NCBI GenBank assembly: GCA_038237925.1
Contig: JBBRYF010000006.1
Span: 1-64,000 of the forward strand
Direction of reading: 5' to 3'
Source of the DNA: AC-32 sp038237925
GTDB lineage: Bacteria > Actinomycetota > Thermoleophilia > Gaiellales > Gaiellaceae
Length of the DNA: 64,000 bases
Shown in pieces: positions 32,180 to 42,977 of the stretch. The notes below the pieces were generated by a model, which saw only the letters and a list, made by a program, of their open reading frames with translations, had not been told where the DNA came from and ran no database searches. The position numbers and the translations under genes were made by a program. Within the stretch, counting starts at the first letter, position 1; each line of letters begins with the position of its first letter.

Positions 32180-33408
32180 CAGCCGCCGGCCCGGCAGCGG
32201 CGTTCGCGCTCGTCCGGCAGCGCACCTTCGGTCCCTACTTCGTCGGCAACGCGCTCTCGGCGAGCGGTACCTGGTTCCAGAACCTCGCTGCCGCGCTGCT
32301 CGTCTACCGGCAGACGCACTCGGCGTTCCTGCTCGGGGTGCTCAACTTCTCGCAGTTCCTCCCGATCCTCGTGCTCGCGCCCTGGGCCGGCGGGGCCTCC
32401 GACCGGTGGAACCGGCGCAACCTGCTGCTCGTCACCCAGACGGCGGCGACGCTGCTCGCAGGCGGGCTCGGCCTGCTCGCGTACTTGAAGCTCGCGCCGA
32501 CGCCGGTCGTGATCGGCGCCGCGGTGGCACTCGGCGTTGTGAGCGCGTTCTCGGCTCCCGCGCAGCAGGCAATGATCGCCACTCTGGTCGAGGAGCCTGA
32601 GGTGCCGACCGCGGTGGCGCTCAACTCGATGACCTTCAATCTCGCCCGCGCGGTCGGCCCGGCGAGCGCGGCCCTTGCCGTCCAGTACCTTGGCATCCCG
32701 GCCGCGTTCGGGCTGAACGCGGCCTCGTACGTGATCTTCATCGGCGCGCTGCTCTTCATCGGGCCGCAGACGCAGCGGCTCGCCGACCGCACCGTCGGTC
32801 ACCTGCGCGCGAGCATCGACATCCTGCGCCGCCGGCCGCAGCTGATGGTGTTCCTGTTGATCGTGGCGGCGGTCGGCTTCGCGTCCGACCCCGTGAACAC
32901 GCTCGGGCCGGCCTGGGCTCACGCGTTCGGCCGGAAGGACACGGTCGCCGGTTACATCATCGGCGCGTTCGGTGCGGGCGCCGTGACCGCGGGGCTCGTC
33001 GTCGCCGGCCGGGTGGGCGGGAGCCGGCGGCGGATGTTCCTGACGCTCTCGCTGCTCGGCTTCGGCATCGTCGGCTTCGCGGTCACGCCGTGGCTGCCGG
33101 TCGCGCTGCCGGTCCTCTTCCTTGCCGGGTTCGGCTACCTCGCCTCGAACACGCACGCGACCTCACGGCTGCAGCTCGGCGTCGAGCCGTGGGAGCGCGG
33201 CCGGATCATGGCGCTCTGGAGCGTCGCGTTCCTCGGGCTGCGGCCATTCGCGAGCATCCTCGACGGGGCGATCGCGGGCGCGTTCGGCGTGCGGGCGGCA
33301 GGGGTGGTGCTGGCGCTACCGGCGCTCGCGTGCGCGGCGTGGATGGCATTGCGCGCGCGGACGCGGGGCTGGGGGCCGGCGCGCGCGGAGCTGCCGCCGC
33401 ATCCCTAG
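32173..33408 (+). CDS. MFS transporter (MFS_3 / EntS-like); start codon unresolved
   Basis: A 12-helix major facilitator exporter. The conserved loop after helix 2 is 'GGASDRWNRRNLLL'. The homologous N-terminus ('RQRTFGPYFVGNALSASG', 'AFLLGVLNFSQFLP') is encoded from about 32200, well upstream of the first usable GTG at 32338. Between the in-frame stop at 32170-32172 and codon 32299 there is no ATG, GTG, TTG, CTG or ATT. Either a non-standard start (GTA at 32176) is used or the sequence has a base error. It overlaps the uvrC stop. Substrate unknown. Confidence 0.75.
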   Translation, partial: GVAAAGPAAAFALVRQRTFGPYFVGNALSASGTWFQNLAAALLVYRQTHSAFLLGVLNFSQFLPILVLAPWAGGASDRWNRRNLLLVTQTAATLLAGGLGLLAYLKLAPTPVVIGAAVALGVVSAFSAPAQQAMIATLVEEPEVPTAVALNSMTFNLARAVGPASAALAVQYLGIPAAFGLNAASYVIFIGALLFIGPQTQRLADRTVGHLRASIDILRRRPQLMVFLLIVAAVGFASDPVNTLGPAWAHAFGRKDTVAGYIIGAFGAGAVTAGLVVAGRVGGSRRRMFLTLSLLGFGIVGFAVTPWLPVALPVLFLAGFGYLASNTHATSRLQLGVEPWERGRIMALWSVAFLGLRPFASILDGAIAGAFGVRAAGVVLALPALACAAWMALRARTRGWGPARAELPPHP

Positions 33409-34819
33409 GGAACGCGCAGGGAGGAGGCGAACGAGCTCTCGTGCAGGCGGTTCCTCGTGGGCGAGGTCGCCAGCACGAAGAACGGCACCGCGCGGCGATC
33501 GGCGAACGAGGTCGAGATGTAGTCGCCGACCATCGAGCCCTGGGAGGTGCGCGCGATTCCGCTGACCGGAACGTGTCGCGAGTTGAGCAGCTGCGGCCGA
33601 CTCCAGCTCGCGCCCGCGTTGCTCGAGGAAACGAAGCGCACGTCGAGCGACGAGCCGCGGAAGACGTAGTAGGTCAGCGCGAGCCTTCCGGCTCGGGAGG
33701 GGTCGGCGTCGAGCCCCGGCAGTTCTGCGTCCCCGACGCCGGTCGGGATCCGGGTCAGCGGGCTCCACGAGACGCCGTCGGTGGACGAGGCATAGACGAT
33801 GTCGTTGAACGTGCAGCCGAGCCGGAACGAGCAGTCGGCCCACGCGACGTACGCGCGGCCGTCGGCGCCGATTGCGGAGGTTGGAAGCGGAGCGGCCCGC
33901 AGCCCTGCGTGCGAGCGGTAGTCAGCGGGCGCGATCCCGAGCTGCGCTGTCCAAGTCGCTCCGCCGTCGTCAGAGCGCAGGACCGAGAGCTTGCCCTCGT
34001 CGTAGTAGGCAACGAGGGCCCGGCCGCTCGGCAGCACGACCGGCTGCACGCCGGGCGCGTAAGCGCCACGGATCGATGCCTGCCCCGGAGAGCCCGGAGC
34101 GGTCGTGGGCGCCGACCACGTCAGGCCGCCGTCGGCAGAGGCCTGCGTTACGACCTCCTCGTTGAGGATGTCGCTGTAGCTCAGGTAGCAGTGCCCGAAG
34201 AACGGGCTTGCCGACCAGTTGTCGCAGGCGATCCACTCCTTGTCCTGTCCGAGCTGCGGCGTCGTCGCGATCACCGTCACGGGCGCGGTCCAGTGCCTGC
34301 CGTCGCGGGAGCGGTTGACTCCGATCGACGAGCCGCCGCCGCCGAAGACGAGCGAGCTCGTAAGCCACTCGCCGTGACGTCGGTCGTAGGCGACCGACGG
34401 ATCGCTCGCTCGCGGCGAGAGGCCAGGAAGGAAGCCGCGCGACCAGGAGCGGCCGCTGTCGCCGGAGAGCGCGAACCCGATGTTGCGAGCGCCGCCGTCG
34501 AAGACCCGTCCGACCTGAAAGACCGCCACCACTGTCTTGCCGAAGGCGAACGAGTCCGGCTCGACCTCCGTCTCGTGCTGGCTCTCCGTGTTGGTGTACG
34601 GGTCGCGAGAGGTCCGGCGCGTGACGACCTCGCAGTCGCGGGCGGCGCGGTCGAAGCCGTCGACAGTCGCCAGGTCGTGACCGCGTCCGCAGGAGACCGC
34701 GTCGCGAACGCCGTTGACGGTCTGCAGGCGGTCGGGGCCGCGCGTGCCGCGAACGCGCGCTGCCGTGGCCACCGAGGCAGCGACGAGCAGGAAGAAGAGC
34801 GCGACGAGGAGCTGCCGCT

Positions 34820-34823
<4 letters not shown>
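33405..34823 (-). CDS. Secreted sialidase-like (BNR repeat) beta-propeller protein
   Basis: The product of about 472 residues carries a signal peptide ('RQLLVALFFLLVAASVATAA'). Several Asp-box/BNR-type repeats are seen, e.g. 'SGDSGRSWSRG', 'SADGGLTWSAP', 'SDDGGATWTAQ', 'SSNAGASWSRP', which define a six-bladed sialidase-type propeller. Sialidase catalytic residues cannot be assigned, so binding or another glycosidase activity is possible. The only start adjacent to the signal peptide is CTG at 34823, overlapping the pruA stop as CTGA. Confidence 0.72.
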
Positions 34824-36475
<1,652 letters not shown>

Positions 36476-36499
36476 CGCGGGGATTCTACGATTCGGCAG

Positions 36500-36955
36500 A
36501 TGGTCGAGCAGATCGCCTATGCGGTTGACGGCTGGGGGGTGGGCGAGCTCGTGCTCGCCCGCGGCGAAGTCGCCTGGCACGAGCTGCCGTCGACCGCAAG
36601 GTCGCCGGCGGGCAGCCACCCGCTCGTCCAGCGCGTGCGCGGCTACTTCGGAGGCGGCCGCGACACCTTCGAGGACGTGGCGCTCGAGCTCGAGTGGTGC
36701 ACGCCGTTCCAGCGGGCCGCGCTTGCGGCGATACGAGCGATTCCGTATGGGGAGACCGCGACCTACGGCGAGATCGCTGCTCTCGCCGGCCATCCGAACG
36801 CCCAGCGCGCCGTGGGCTCGGTGTGCGCCTCGAACCGGTTCGCGGTCTTCGTCCCCTGCCACCGGGTCGTCGGGGCGGACGGGCTCGGTTCGTACGGATC
36901 GCTCGGCCTCGGCTACAAGCGTCGCCTACTGGAGCTCGAGGGTGTCGTTCTCTGA
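36500..36955 (+). CDS. ogt: Methylated-DNA--protein-cysteine methyltransferase
   Basis: A 151-residue suicide repair protein that takes the alkyl group from O6-alkylguanine. The acceptor Cys lies in 'FVPCHRVVGADG', preceded by the HTH with 'YGETATYGEIAALAGHPNA' and Arg finger region 'QRAVGSVCASN'. The N-terminal domain is short, as in Ogt. It is divergent from pruA (24 bp) and overlaps the whiA start by 14 bp, so the two are probably co-transcribed. Confidence 0.93.
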   Translation: MVEQIAYAVDGWGVGELVLARGEVAWHELPSTARSPAGSHPLVQRVRGYFGGGRDTFEDVALELEWCTPFQRAALAAIRAIPYGETATYGEIAALAGHPNAQRAVGSVCASNRFAVFVPCHRVVGADGLGSYGSLGLGYKRRLLELEGVVL

Positions 36956-37862
36956 GGACGTGCGCGCCGAGCTCGCGGGGATCGCGCCCGCGCGCGAGTG
37001 CGACCGGCTTGCCGAGCTCTCGGCCCTCTTCCACTTCGCCGGCCGGTTGCACCTGCTCGGCCGCGGCGAGGTGAGCCTGCACCTCGACCTCTCGAGCTCG
37101 GCGGCGGCGCGGCGCGCGTTCACGCTGCTGCGCGCGTTCGGCGTCCGGTCCGAGATCCGTACGTATCAGCGTCGCGCGTTCGGACGGGAGACCCGCTACC
37201 AGCTACACGTCGAGGGCGGAGCCGCGGCGCTCGAGGTGTTGCAGCGCGCGGGCGTGGTCGATTCTCGCTCGCGGCCGCTCGACAAGCCGCCGAAGCGCGT
37301 CGTCCCGCGCTCCTGCTGCCGCTCGGCGTACGTCCGCGGCGCGCTGCTCGCATCCGGCTCGGTCAGCCCGCCTCCCTCGCCGCACCTCGAGGTTCGCAGC
37401 GAGAGCCGCGAAGGCGCCGAGGCAGTCGCGGCGGCCGCCGCTGCGGAGGGCGGTGAGCTGCGGGTGGTGCGGCGCGCCGACCACGTACTCGCGTACGCGA
37501 AGGGAATCGACAGGATCGCCGGCGTGCTCGCCGCTGCCGGTGCGAGCGAGGCCGCGCTCGCGCTGCAGGAGCGCTCGGTCCTCGGTTCCACGCGCGGGCG
37601 CGCTAACCGGCTGGCAAACGCCGACCACGCCAACGTCGTCCGCGCGGTCGCCGCGGCGCGGGGGCAACTCGACGCCGTGCGGAGGCTCGAACGGGGTGGA
37701 CGGCTCGAGGAGCTGTCGCCTCCTCTACGCGAGATCGCGCGGCTGCGCTCGAAGCATCCGTCGCTCTCGCTCCGCGAGCTGGCCGCGAAATGCGAGCCGC
37801 CTGCGAGCAAGTCCGCCGCTCATCGCCGCCTGCAGGTGCTCGTCCGCATCGCTCGTCGCTAG
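36942..37862 (+). CDS. whiA: Sporulation/cell-division regulator WhiA
   Basis: GTG at 36942 gives 306 residues. The N-terminal LAGLIDADG-like domains are recognised by 'FSEDVRAELAGIAPARECDR' and the 'CCRSAYVRGALLASGS' hallmark, and the C-terminal HTH by 'LPPLREIARL'-type sequence plus 'SLSLRELAAKCEPPASKSA'. WhiA is near-universal in Gram-positives and controls division or differentiation genes. It lies directly before gap-pgk-tpiA as in many actinomycetes, but rapZ and yvcK, which normally precede it, are absent. Confidence 0.93.
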   Translation: MSFSEDVRAELAGIAPARECDRLAELSALFHFAGRLHLLGRGEVSLHLDLSSSAAARRAFTLLRAFGVRSEIRTYQRRAFGRETRYQLHVEGGAAALEVLQRAGVVDSRSRPLDKPPKRVVPRSCCRSAYVRGALLASGSVSPPPSPHLEVRSESREGAEAVAAAAAAEGGELRVVRRADHVLAYAKGIDRIAGVLAAAGASEAALALQERSVLGSTRGRANRLANADHANVVRAVAAARGQLDAVRRLERGGRLEELSPPLREIARLRSKHPSLSLRELAAKCEPPASKSAAHRRLQVLVRIARR

Positions 37863-38189
37863 CGGAGCCGCCGGGTTTTCTCACTTGTAACCGGCGTAGT
37901 TTCCAAGCGCCCCTTTGGTAATACTTGGTGACCGGCGGGTTCGCGCTCGTCCGGCGATGGATTCAGACCCCGTCCGTCGCCAAGGTCCGGAGCGCGACAA
38001 TGCGGAGGGGGAGGTCGTCCTCGGAGCTTCCCCTCCGGCCCGCCGGCTTTGCCGGCGGGCCGGAGGGCGCAAGACGCGCGCACGGGCTGAGCCCGCACGC
38101 GCTCTAAGCGGCGTCGCAAGCGACGCCTTGGCGGCCCACCGGCTGAGCGCCGTTTAGACTCGGACGCAGAAATCGAACGGGAGGCAATC
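37863..38189. promoter_or_regulatory. whiA-gap intergenic region with large palindromes
   Basis: This 327-bp gap holds a perfect 17-bp inverted repeat (38031-38047 / 38051-38067, 3-nt loop), a second imperfect one at about 38075-38101, and GGCGTCGC-AA-GCGACGCC at 38110-38127. A -10-like TAGACT lies at 38155-38160 and a GGGAGG Shine-Dalgarno at about 38179-38184. It probably contains the whiA terminator(s) and the promoter of the glycolytic operon. Confidence 0.65.
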
Positions 38190-39215
38190 GTGGCTATTCG
38201 GGTTGGGATCAACGGCTTCGGGCGGATCGGGCGCAACTTCTTTCGGGCGCACCTGACCCGCGGCGGGGACTTCGAGGTGGTTGCGGCCAACGATCTCGGC
38301 GACGCCGAGACGATGGCCTACCTGCTCAAGCACGACTCCGTCCTCGGCACCCTGGACGAGGACGTCGCCGCGGGCGAGGGCAAGATCCGCGTCGGCAAGC
38401 ACGAGCTCCAGCTCCTGAGCGAACGCGATCCCGGCAGCCTTCCCTGGGGCGATCTCGGCGTCGACGTCGTGATCGAGTCGACCGGCTTTTTCACGGACCG
38501 CGACGGTGCCGCGAAGCACCTCGACGGCGGCGCAAAGAAAGTGATCATCTCGGCGCCCGCCAAGGGCCCGGACGTGACGATCGTGCTCGGGGTCAACGAG
38601 GGCGACTACGACCCGGAGTCGCACCACGTGATCTCCAACGCCTCCTGCACGACGAACTGCGTCGCCCCGCTCGCGAAGGTGCTGCACGACGAGTTCACGA
38701 TCGAACAGGGCTTCATGACCACGATCCACGCGTACACGAACGACCAGCGCGTGCTCGACCTCCCGCACGAGGACCTGCGGCGGGCCCGCGCGGCCGCGAT
38801 CAACCTGATCCCGACCTCGACCGGAGCCGCGCGCGCAATCGGGCTCGTGCTGCCTGACCTGCAGGGCAAGGTCGACGGCATGTCGATGCGCGCCCCGGTG
38901 CCTACCGGCTCGATCGTCGACCTCGTGTGCACGGTCGGGCGCGAGACGACCAAGGACGAGGTAAACGAGCTCTTTCGCTCGAAGGCCGACACCGGTTCCT
39001 TCGAGGGGATCCTGCGCTACACCGACGAGCCGCTCGTTTCGACCGACGTCCAGCACTCGCCGTACTCGTCGATCTTCGACAGCGAGCTGACGATGGTGAA
39101 CGGGACCGCGGTCAAGGTCTTCGGCTGGTACGACAACGAGTGGGGCTACTCGTGCCGGCTCGTCGATCTCGTGGCGAAGGTGGGGGCGACGTTGCCGGCC
39201 ACGGTTAGTGCGTAG
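38190..39215 (+). CDS. gap: Glyceraldehyde-3-phosphate dehydrogenase
   Basis: A 341-residue enzyme converting glyceraldehyde 3-phosphate to 1,3-bisphosphoglycerate. NAD fold 'GINGFGRIGRNFFRA', catalytic Cys in 'SNASCTTNCVAPLAK', His in 'TTIHAYTNDQ', and the C-terminal 'WYDNEWGYSCRLVDL'. The GTG start has a GGGAGG Shine-Dalgarno. It opens a glycolytic operon; its stop overlaps pgk by 8 bp. Confidence 0.96.
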   Translation: MAIRVGINGFGRIGRNFFRAHLTRGGDFEVVAANDLGDAETMAYLLKHDSVLGTLDEDVAAGEGKIRVGKHELQLLSERDPGSLPWGDLGVDVVIESTGFFTDRDGAAKHLDGGAKKVIISAPAKGPDVTIVLGVNEGDYDPESHHVISNASCTTNCVAPLAKVLHDEFTIEQGFMTTIHAYTNDQRVLDLPHEDLRRARAAAINLIPTSTGAARAIGLVLPDLQGKVDGMSMRAPVPTGSIVDLVCTVGRETTKDEVNELFRSKADTGSFEGILRYTDEPLVSTDVQHSPYSSIFDSELTMVNGTAVKVFGWYDNEWGYSCRLVDLVAKVGATLPATVSA

Positions 39216-40251
39216 GCCGCGATCGGTCCGTGAAGCCGAGGTCGGCGGCAAGCACGTGCTCGTGCGCTCGGACCTGAACGTGCCTCTCGAGAACGGGCGC
39301 GTCGCCGACGAGACGCGGATCGAGGCCTCGCTGCCGACACTTCGCTACCTGCTCGAGCACGACGCGAAGGAGGTTGCGGTGTGCTCGCACCTCGGCCGGC
39401 CGAAGGGGCCGGATTCGGCGCTCTCGCTGACGCCGGTCGCTCGGCGCCTGCGCGAGCTGCTCCCGGATGAGCGGATCGACGTGCTCGAGAACACCCGCTT
39501 CGACCCGGGCGAGACGAAGAACGACCCGGAGTTCGCGCGCCGGCTCGCGGACGACTATGAGCTGTTCGTCGAGGACGCGTTCGGCTCCGCTCACCGGGCG
39601 CACGCCTCGACCGTGGGCGTCGCCGAGCTGCTTCCGGCCTATGCGGGCCTGCTGCTGGAGCGCGAGCTCGAGGAGCTCGGGAAGCTGCTCGGCGAGGTGC
39701 AGCGGCCGTTCGTGCTCGTCTCGGGCGGCGCCAAGGTCGACGACAAGCTCGGTGTCCTGCGCAACCTCGGCGGCAAGGCCGACACGGTGCTCGTCGGGGG
39801 CAAGATGGCCGAAGAGCTTCGAGAAGGGAGCCCGCTCGGGTTCCCGGTCGAGCTGCCGACCGACGTCGTCGCCGCTGTGGCCTTCGAGGAGGACGCCGAG
39901 TCGAAGGTCGTGCCGTACGACTCGCTCCCGGAGGGCTGGCTCGGCCTCGACATCGGGCCGGAGACGCGCGAGCGCTTCGCTGCCGAGCTCGCCCAGGCGA
40001 AGACGATCTTCTGGAACGGGCCGCTGGGCGTTTTCGAGTGGCCGCGCTTCGCCGAGGGGACGAAGGCGGTCGCCGAAGCCGTGGCGGCGGCGGACGCGTT
40101 CTCGGTGGTCGGCGGCGCTGACTCGATCCGCGCCCTGAACGAGCTCGGCCTGCTCGACCGCGTCTCGTGGGCATCCACCGGCGGCGGCGCGGCGCTCGAG
40201 CTGCTCGAGGGCAAGGAGCTCCCTGGGGTTGCGGTGATTCCCGCGGCATGA
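39208..40251 (+). CDS. pgk: Phosphoglycerate kinase (short form)
   Basis: A 347-residue kinase making ATP from 1,3-bisphosphoglycerate. N-domain motifs 'VRSDLNVPLENGRVAD' and 'CSHLGRPKGPD', hinge 'LGLDIGPETRERF', nucleotide site 'TGGGAALELLEGKELPG'. It is about 45-50 residues shorter than usual (about 390-400). The gap is just after 'LVGGKMAEELREGSPLGFP', where the helical segment following GGxM normally lies before 'LPTDVV'. The reading frame is intact across it, so this is a real compaction rather than a break. GTG start. Confidence 0.93.
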   Translation: MRRPRSVREAEVGGKHVLVRSDLNVPLENGRVADETRIEASLPTLRYLLEHDAKEVAVCSHLGRPKGPDSALSLTPVARRLRELLPDERIDVLENTRFDPGETKNDPEFARRLADDYELFVEDAFGSAHRAHASTVGVAELLPAYAGLLLERELEELGKLLGEVQRPFVLVSGGAKVDDKLGVLRNLGGKADTVLVGGKMAEELREGSPLGFPVELPTDVVAAVAFEEDAESKVVPYDSLPEGWLGLDIGPETRERFAAELAQAKTIFWNGPLGVFEWPRFAEGTKAVAEAVAAADAFSVVGGADSIRALNELGLLDRVSWASTGGGAALELLEGKELPGVAVIPAA

Positions 40252-40940
40252 GCCTGATCGCCGGCAACTGGAAGATGTTCAAGGGCCCGCGCGAGACGCG
40301 GGAGTTCTGCGAGGCGTTTCGCGCGCCCGAGGGCATCGAGGCGCTGCTCTGCCCGCCGTTCGTCTCGCTCGCGGCAGCGGCCGAGAGCGACCATACGATC
40401 TTCGCCCAGAACGTCCACTGGGCCGCGGACGGCGCGTTCACGGGCGAAGTCTCGGCTCCGATGCTCCTCGAGCTCGGCGTCGCGGGCGCGATCGTCGGCC
40501 ACTCCGAGCGGCGTCAGTACTTCGGAGAGACCGACGAGACCGTCGCGCGCCGCACCGTCGCCGCGCTCGAGCGCGGGCTGCGCGGGATCGCCTGCGTCGG
40601 GGAGTCGCTGGAGGAGCGCGAGTCGGGCCAGATGGAGCTCGTCCTGCGCGTTCAGGTCGAGGCGATCGCGGATGCGGCCGGCGCCCACGAGGGGCTGGTG
40701 ATCGCGTACGAGCCGGTCTGGGCGATCGGGACCGGCCGGACCGCCAGCCCGGAGCAGGTGAGCGAGGCGCACGCGTTCATCAAGATGCTGCTCGACGTAC
40801 CGGTGCTCTACGGCGGGTCGGTCAAGCCCGACAACGCCGCCGAGCTGCTCTCGCAGGACGGCGTCGACGGCGCCCTCGTCGGCGGCGCCTCTCTCAAGGT
40901 GGAATCGTTCGAGGCGATTTGCCGGGCCGCCGCGACCTAG
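40248..40940 (+). CDS. tpiA: Triosephosphate isomerase
   Basis: A 230-residue TIM barrel, slightly short of the usual about 250. Substrate Lys in 'IAGNWKMFKG', electrophile His in 'IVGHSERRQYFGE', general base Glu in 'AYEPVWAIGTGR', phosphate loop 'YGGSVKPDN' and 'VGGASL'. Its ATG overlaps the pgk stop (ATGA) and its 3' end overlaps gpmI by 22 bp. Confidence 0.95.
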   Translation: MSLIAGNWKMFKGPRETREFCEAFRAPEGIEALLCPPFVSLAAAAESDHTIFAQNVHWAADGAFTGEVSAPMLLELGVAGAIVGHSERRQYFGETDETVARRTVAALERGLRGIACVGESLEERESGQMELVLRVQVEAIADAAGAHEGLVIAYEPVWAIGTGRTASPEQVSEAHAFIKMLLDVPVLYGGSVKPDNAAELLSQDGVDGALVGGASLKVESFEAICRAAAT

Positions 40941-42364
40941 TCGTCCTCGTCATCCTCGACGGTTGGGGGTGCGGGCCCCCGGGGCCGGGGAACGCGATCG
41001 AGCTCGCGGAGACCCCCACCTTCGACCGGCTCTGGCGCGAGTACCCGCACACGACGCTGAAGGCGAGCGGGGAGGCGGTCGGCCTGCCACCGGGCCAGAT
41101 GGGCAACTCCGAGGTCGGCCACCTGACGATCGGCTCGGGTCGCGTGCTCGACCAGGACCTCCAGCGCGTGAACCGCGCGGTCGCGGACGGCTCGTTCTTC
41201 GAGAACCCGGCGCTGAAAGCCGCGTTCGCAAAGGGCGGCGACGTCCACCTGCTCGGTCTCGTCTCGCACGGCGGGGTCCATTCGCACATCGACCACGTGC
41301 AGGGGCTGTTCCGCTTCGCGCCCGAGCGCACTTGGATCCACGCCTTCACCGACGGGCGCGACGTCTCCCCTCACGCGGCGGCGCACGACCTGGCGGAGCT
41401 GCCGGCCGACCGCATCGCCACTGTCGCCGGCCGCTATTACGCGATGGACCGCGACCAGCGCTGGGAACGGACGCAGCGTGCCTTCGACGCGATCGTGGAG
41501 GGAGAGGGAGCGCGGGCCGACGATCCAGTCGCCGCTGTCGAAGCGAGCTACGCGGCCGGCGTGACCGACGAGTTCATCGAGCCGATCGTGCTCGAGGGCC
41601 GCCCAAGGCTGAAGCCGGGCGACTCCGTGATCTTCTTCAACTTCCGGCCCGACCGCGCGCGGCAGCTCACCAAGCTCCTGCTCGACGGCGGCTTCGACGT
41701 GACCACGATGACCCACTACAGCGACGCCTTCGACTGCCCGGTCGCCTTCGCGGAGCAGCAGGTCGACCAGACGATGGCGGAAGTGCTGGCCGAGCACGGC
41801 GTCCATCAGCTGCACGCGGCCGAGACCGAGAAGTATGCCCACGTGACGTACTTCTTCAACGGCGGTCGTGAGGAGGGGTGGCCCGGCGAGACGCGCCTGC
41901 TCGTCCCGAGCCCGCGCGAGGTCGGCACCTACGACAAGAAGCCGGAGATGTCAGGTGAGGAGGTCGCGGCGCGCTTCTGCGAAGCGCTCGAGGCGAACGG
42001 CTACGGCTTTGCCGTCGTCAACTTCGCGAATCCCGACATGGTCGGCCACTCCGGGGTGATCCCGGCCGCGGTCAAGGCGGTCGAGGTCACCGATACCTGC
42101 CTTGGCAGCGTCGCGGATACCGTCGAGCGCCTCGGCGCCGTCGCGCTCATCACCGCCGACCACGGAAACGCCGAGCAGCTGCTCGAGCCGAACGGCACGA
42201 GCCCCCACACCGCGCATACCACGAATCCCGTCCCCCTCATCGTGACCGACGGCGATGCGCACCTCCGCGACGGGGGTGAGTTGCAGGATCTCGTGCCCAC
42301 CGCTCTTGCTTACCTAGGAATTGCGAAACCCTTACAAATGAGCGGGGAAAACCTCTGCATTTGA
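40919..42364 (+). CDS. gpmI: 2,3-bisphosphoglycerate-independent phosphoglycerate mutase
   Basis: A 481-residue alkaline phosphatase-superfamily mutase interconverting 3- and 2-phosphoglycerate. Metal Asp in 'VILDGWG', nucleophile Ser in 'GQMGNSEVGHLTIGSG', 'HAFTDGRDVSP' and a late 'ITADHGNAEQL'. TTG start at 40919 inside tpiA. It completes a gap-pgk-tpiA-gpmI operon. It is somewhat shorter than the common 510 residues. Confidence 0.94.
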   Translation: MPGRRDLVVLVILDGWGCGPPGPGNAIELAETPTFDRLWREYPHTTLKASGEAVGLPPGQMGNSEVGHLTIGSGRVLDQDLQRVNRAVADGSFFENPALKAAFAKGGDVHLLGLVSHGGVHSHIDHVQGLFRFAPERTWIHAFTDGRDVSPHAAAHDLAELPADRIATVAGRYYAMDRDQRWERTQRAFDAIVEGEGARADDPVAAVEASYAAGVTDEFIEPIVLEGRPRLKPGDSVIFFNFRPDRARQLTKLLLDGGFDVTTMTHYSDAFDCPVAFAEQQVDQTMAEVLAEHGVHQLHAAETEKYAHVTYFFNGGREEGWPGETRLLVPSPREVGTYDKKPEMSGEEVAARFCEALEANGYGFAVVNFANPDMVGHSGVIPAAVKAVEVTDTCLGSVADTVERLGAVALITADHGNAEQLLEPNGTSPHTAHTTNPVPLIVTDGDAHLRDGGELQDLVPTALAYLGIAKPLQMSGENLCI

Positions 42365-42392
42365 CCGCCTTCGCATCTATACTCCGCGAGCC

Positions 42393-42977
42393 TTGTCACT
42401 GGCCCAGCCCGATCTCGGCGTCCTGCGGAAGGCGCAGCGGGGTGACGAGCGAGCCTTCTCGCTCATCCTGCGCGCTTACGAGACGCCTGTCTTCAACTAC
42501 GTGCTCCGGCTCGTAGGCGGAGACCGCTCGCTAGCCGAAGACCTGACGCAAGAGGTCTTCCTGCGGGTCTACCAGGGGCTGCCGAAGTTCTCCCTTCGCT
42601 CGAAGTTCACGACCTGGCTCTTCCAGGTGACGAAGAACCGCGTGCTCGACGAGTTGCGCGCGAGCGAGCGGCGGCCGCGGGCGCTCGTCGCGATCGACGA
42701 CATCGCCCCGCTCGAGGTGATGGATGCCCCAATCGAGCGGCTCGAGGAGATCGACGCGCTCTGGAGCGCCGTCGAGCTGCTCAGCACCGACCTGAAGATG
42801 GCGCTGCTTCTGCGCGACGTGGTCGGCCTCTCGTACACGGAGATCGCCGACTCGCTCGAGGTGACGCTCGCCACGGTCAAGTGGCGCATCTACAAGGCGC
42901 GCGAGGAAGTCCAGATCGCGCTCGTGCGCGAGGGCGTCAGCTTCGGCGTCCAGCCGGCTAGGGCCGAGCAGCTCTAG
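42393..42977 (+). CDS. ECF-type RNA polymerase sigma factor
   Basis: A 194-residue sigma-70 family protein with TTG start at 42393. Region 2: 'LAEDLTQEVFLRVYQGLPKF' and 'FTTWLFQVTKNRVLDELR'. Region 4: 'LLLRDVVGLSYTEIADSLEV' and 'ATVKWRIYKAREEV'. No anti-sigma gene adjoins it; instead it is convergent with a Ser/Thr kinase, overlapping by 20 bp. TATACT at about 42377 may be a -10 element. Target genes unknown. Confidence 0.9.
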   Translation: MSLAQPDLGVLRKAQRGDERAFSLILRAYETPVFNYVLRLVGGDRSLAEDLTQEVFLRVYQGLPKFSLRSKFTTWLFQVTKNRVLDELRASERRPRALVAIDDIAPLEVMDAPIERLEEIDALWSAVELLSTDLKMALLLRDVVGLSYTEIADSLEVTLATVKWRIYKAREEVQIALVREGVSFGVQPARAEQL

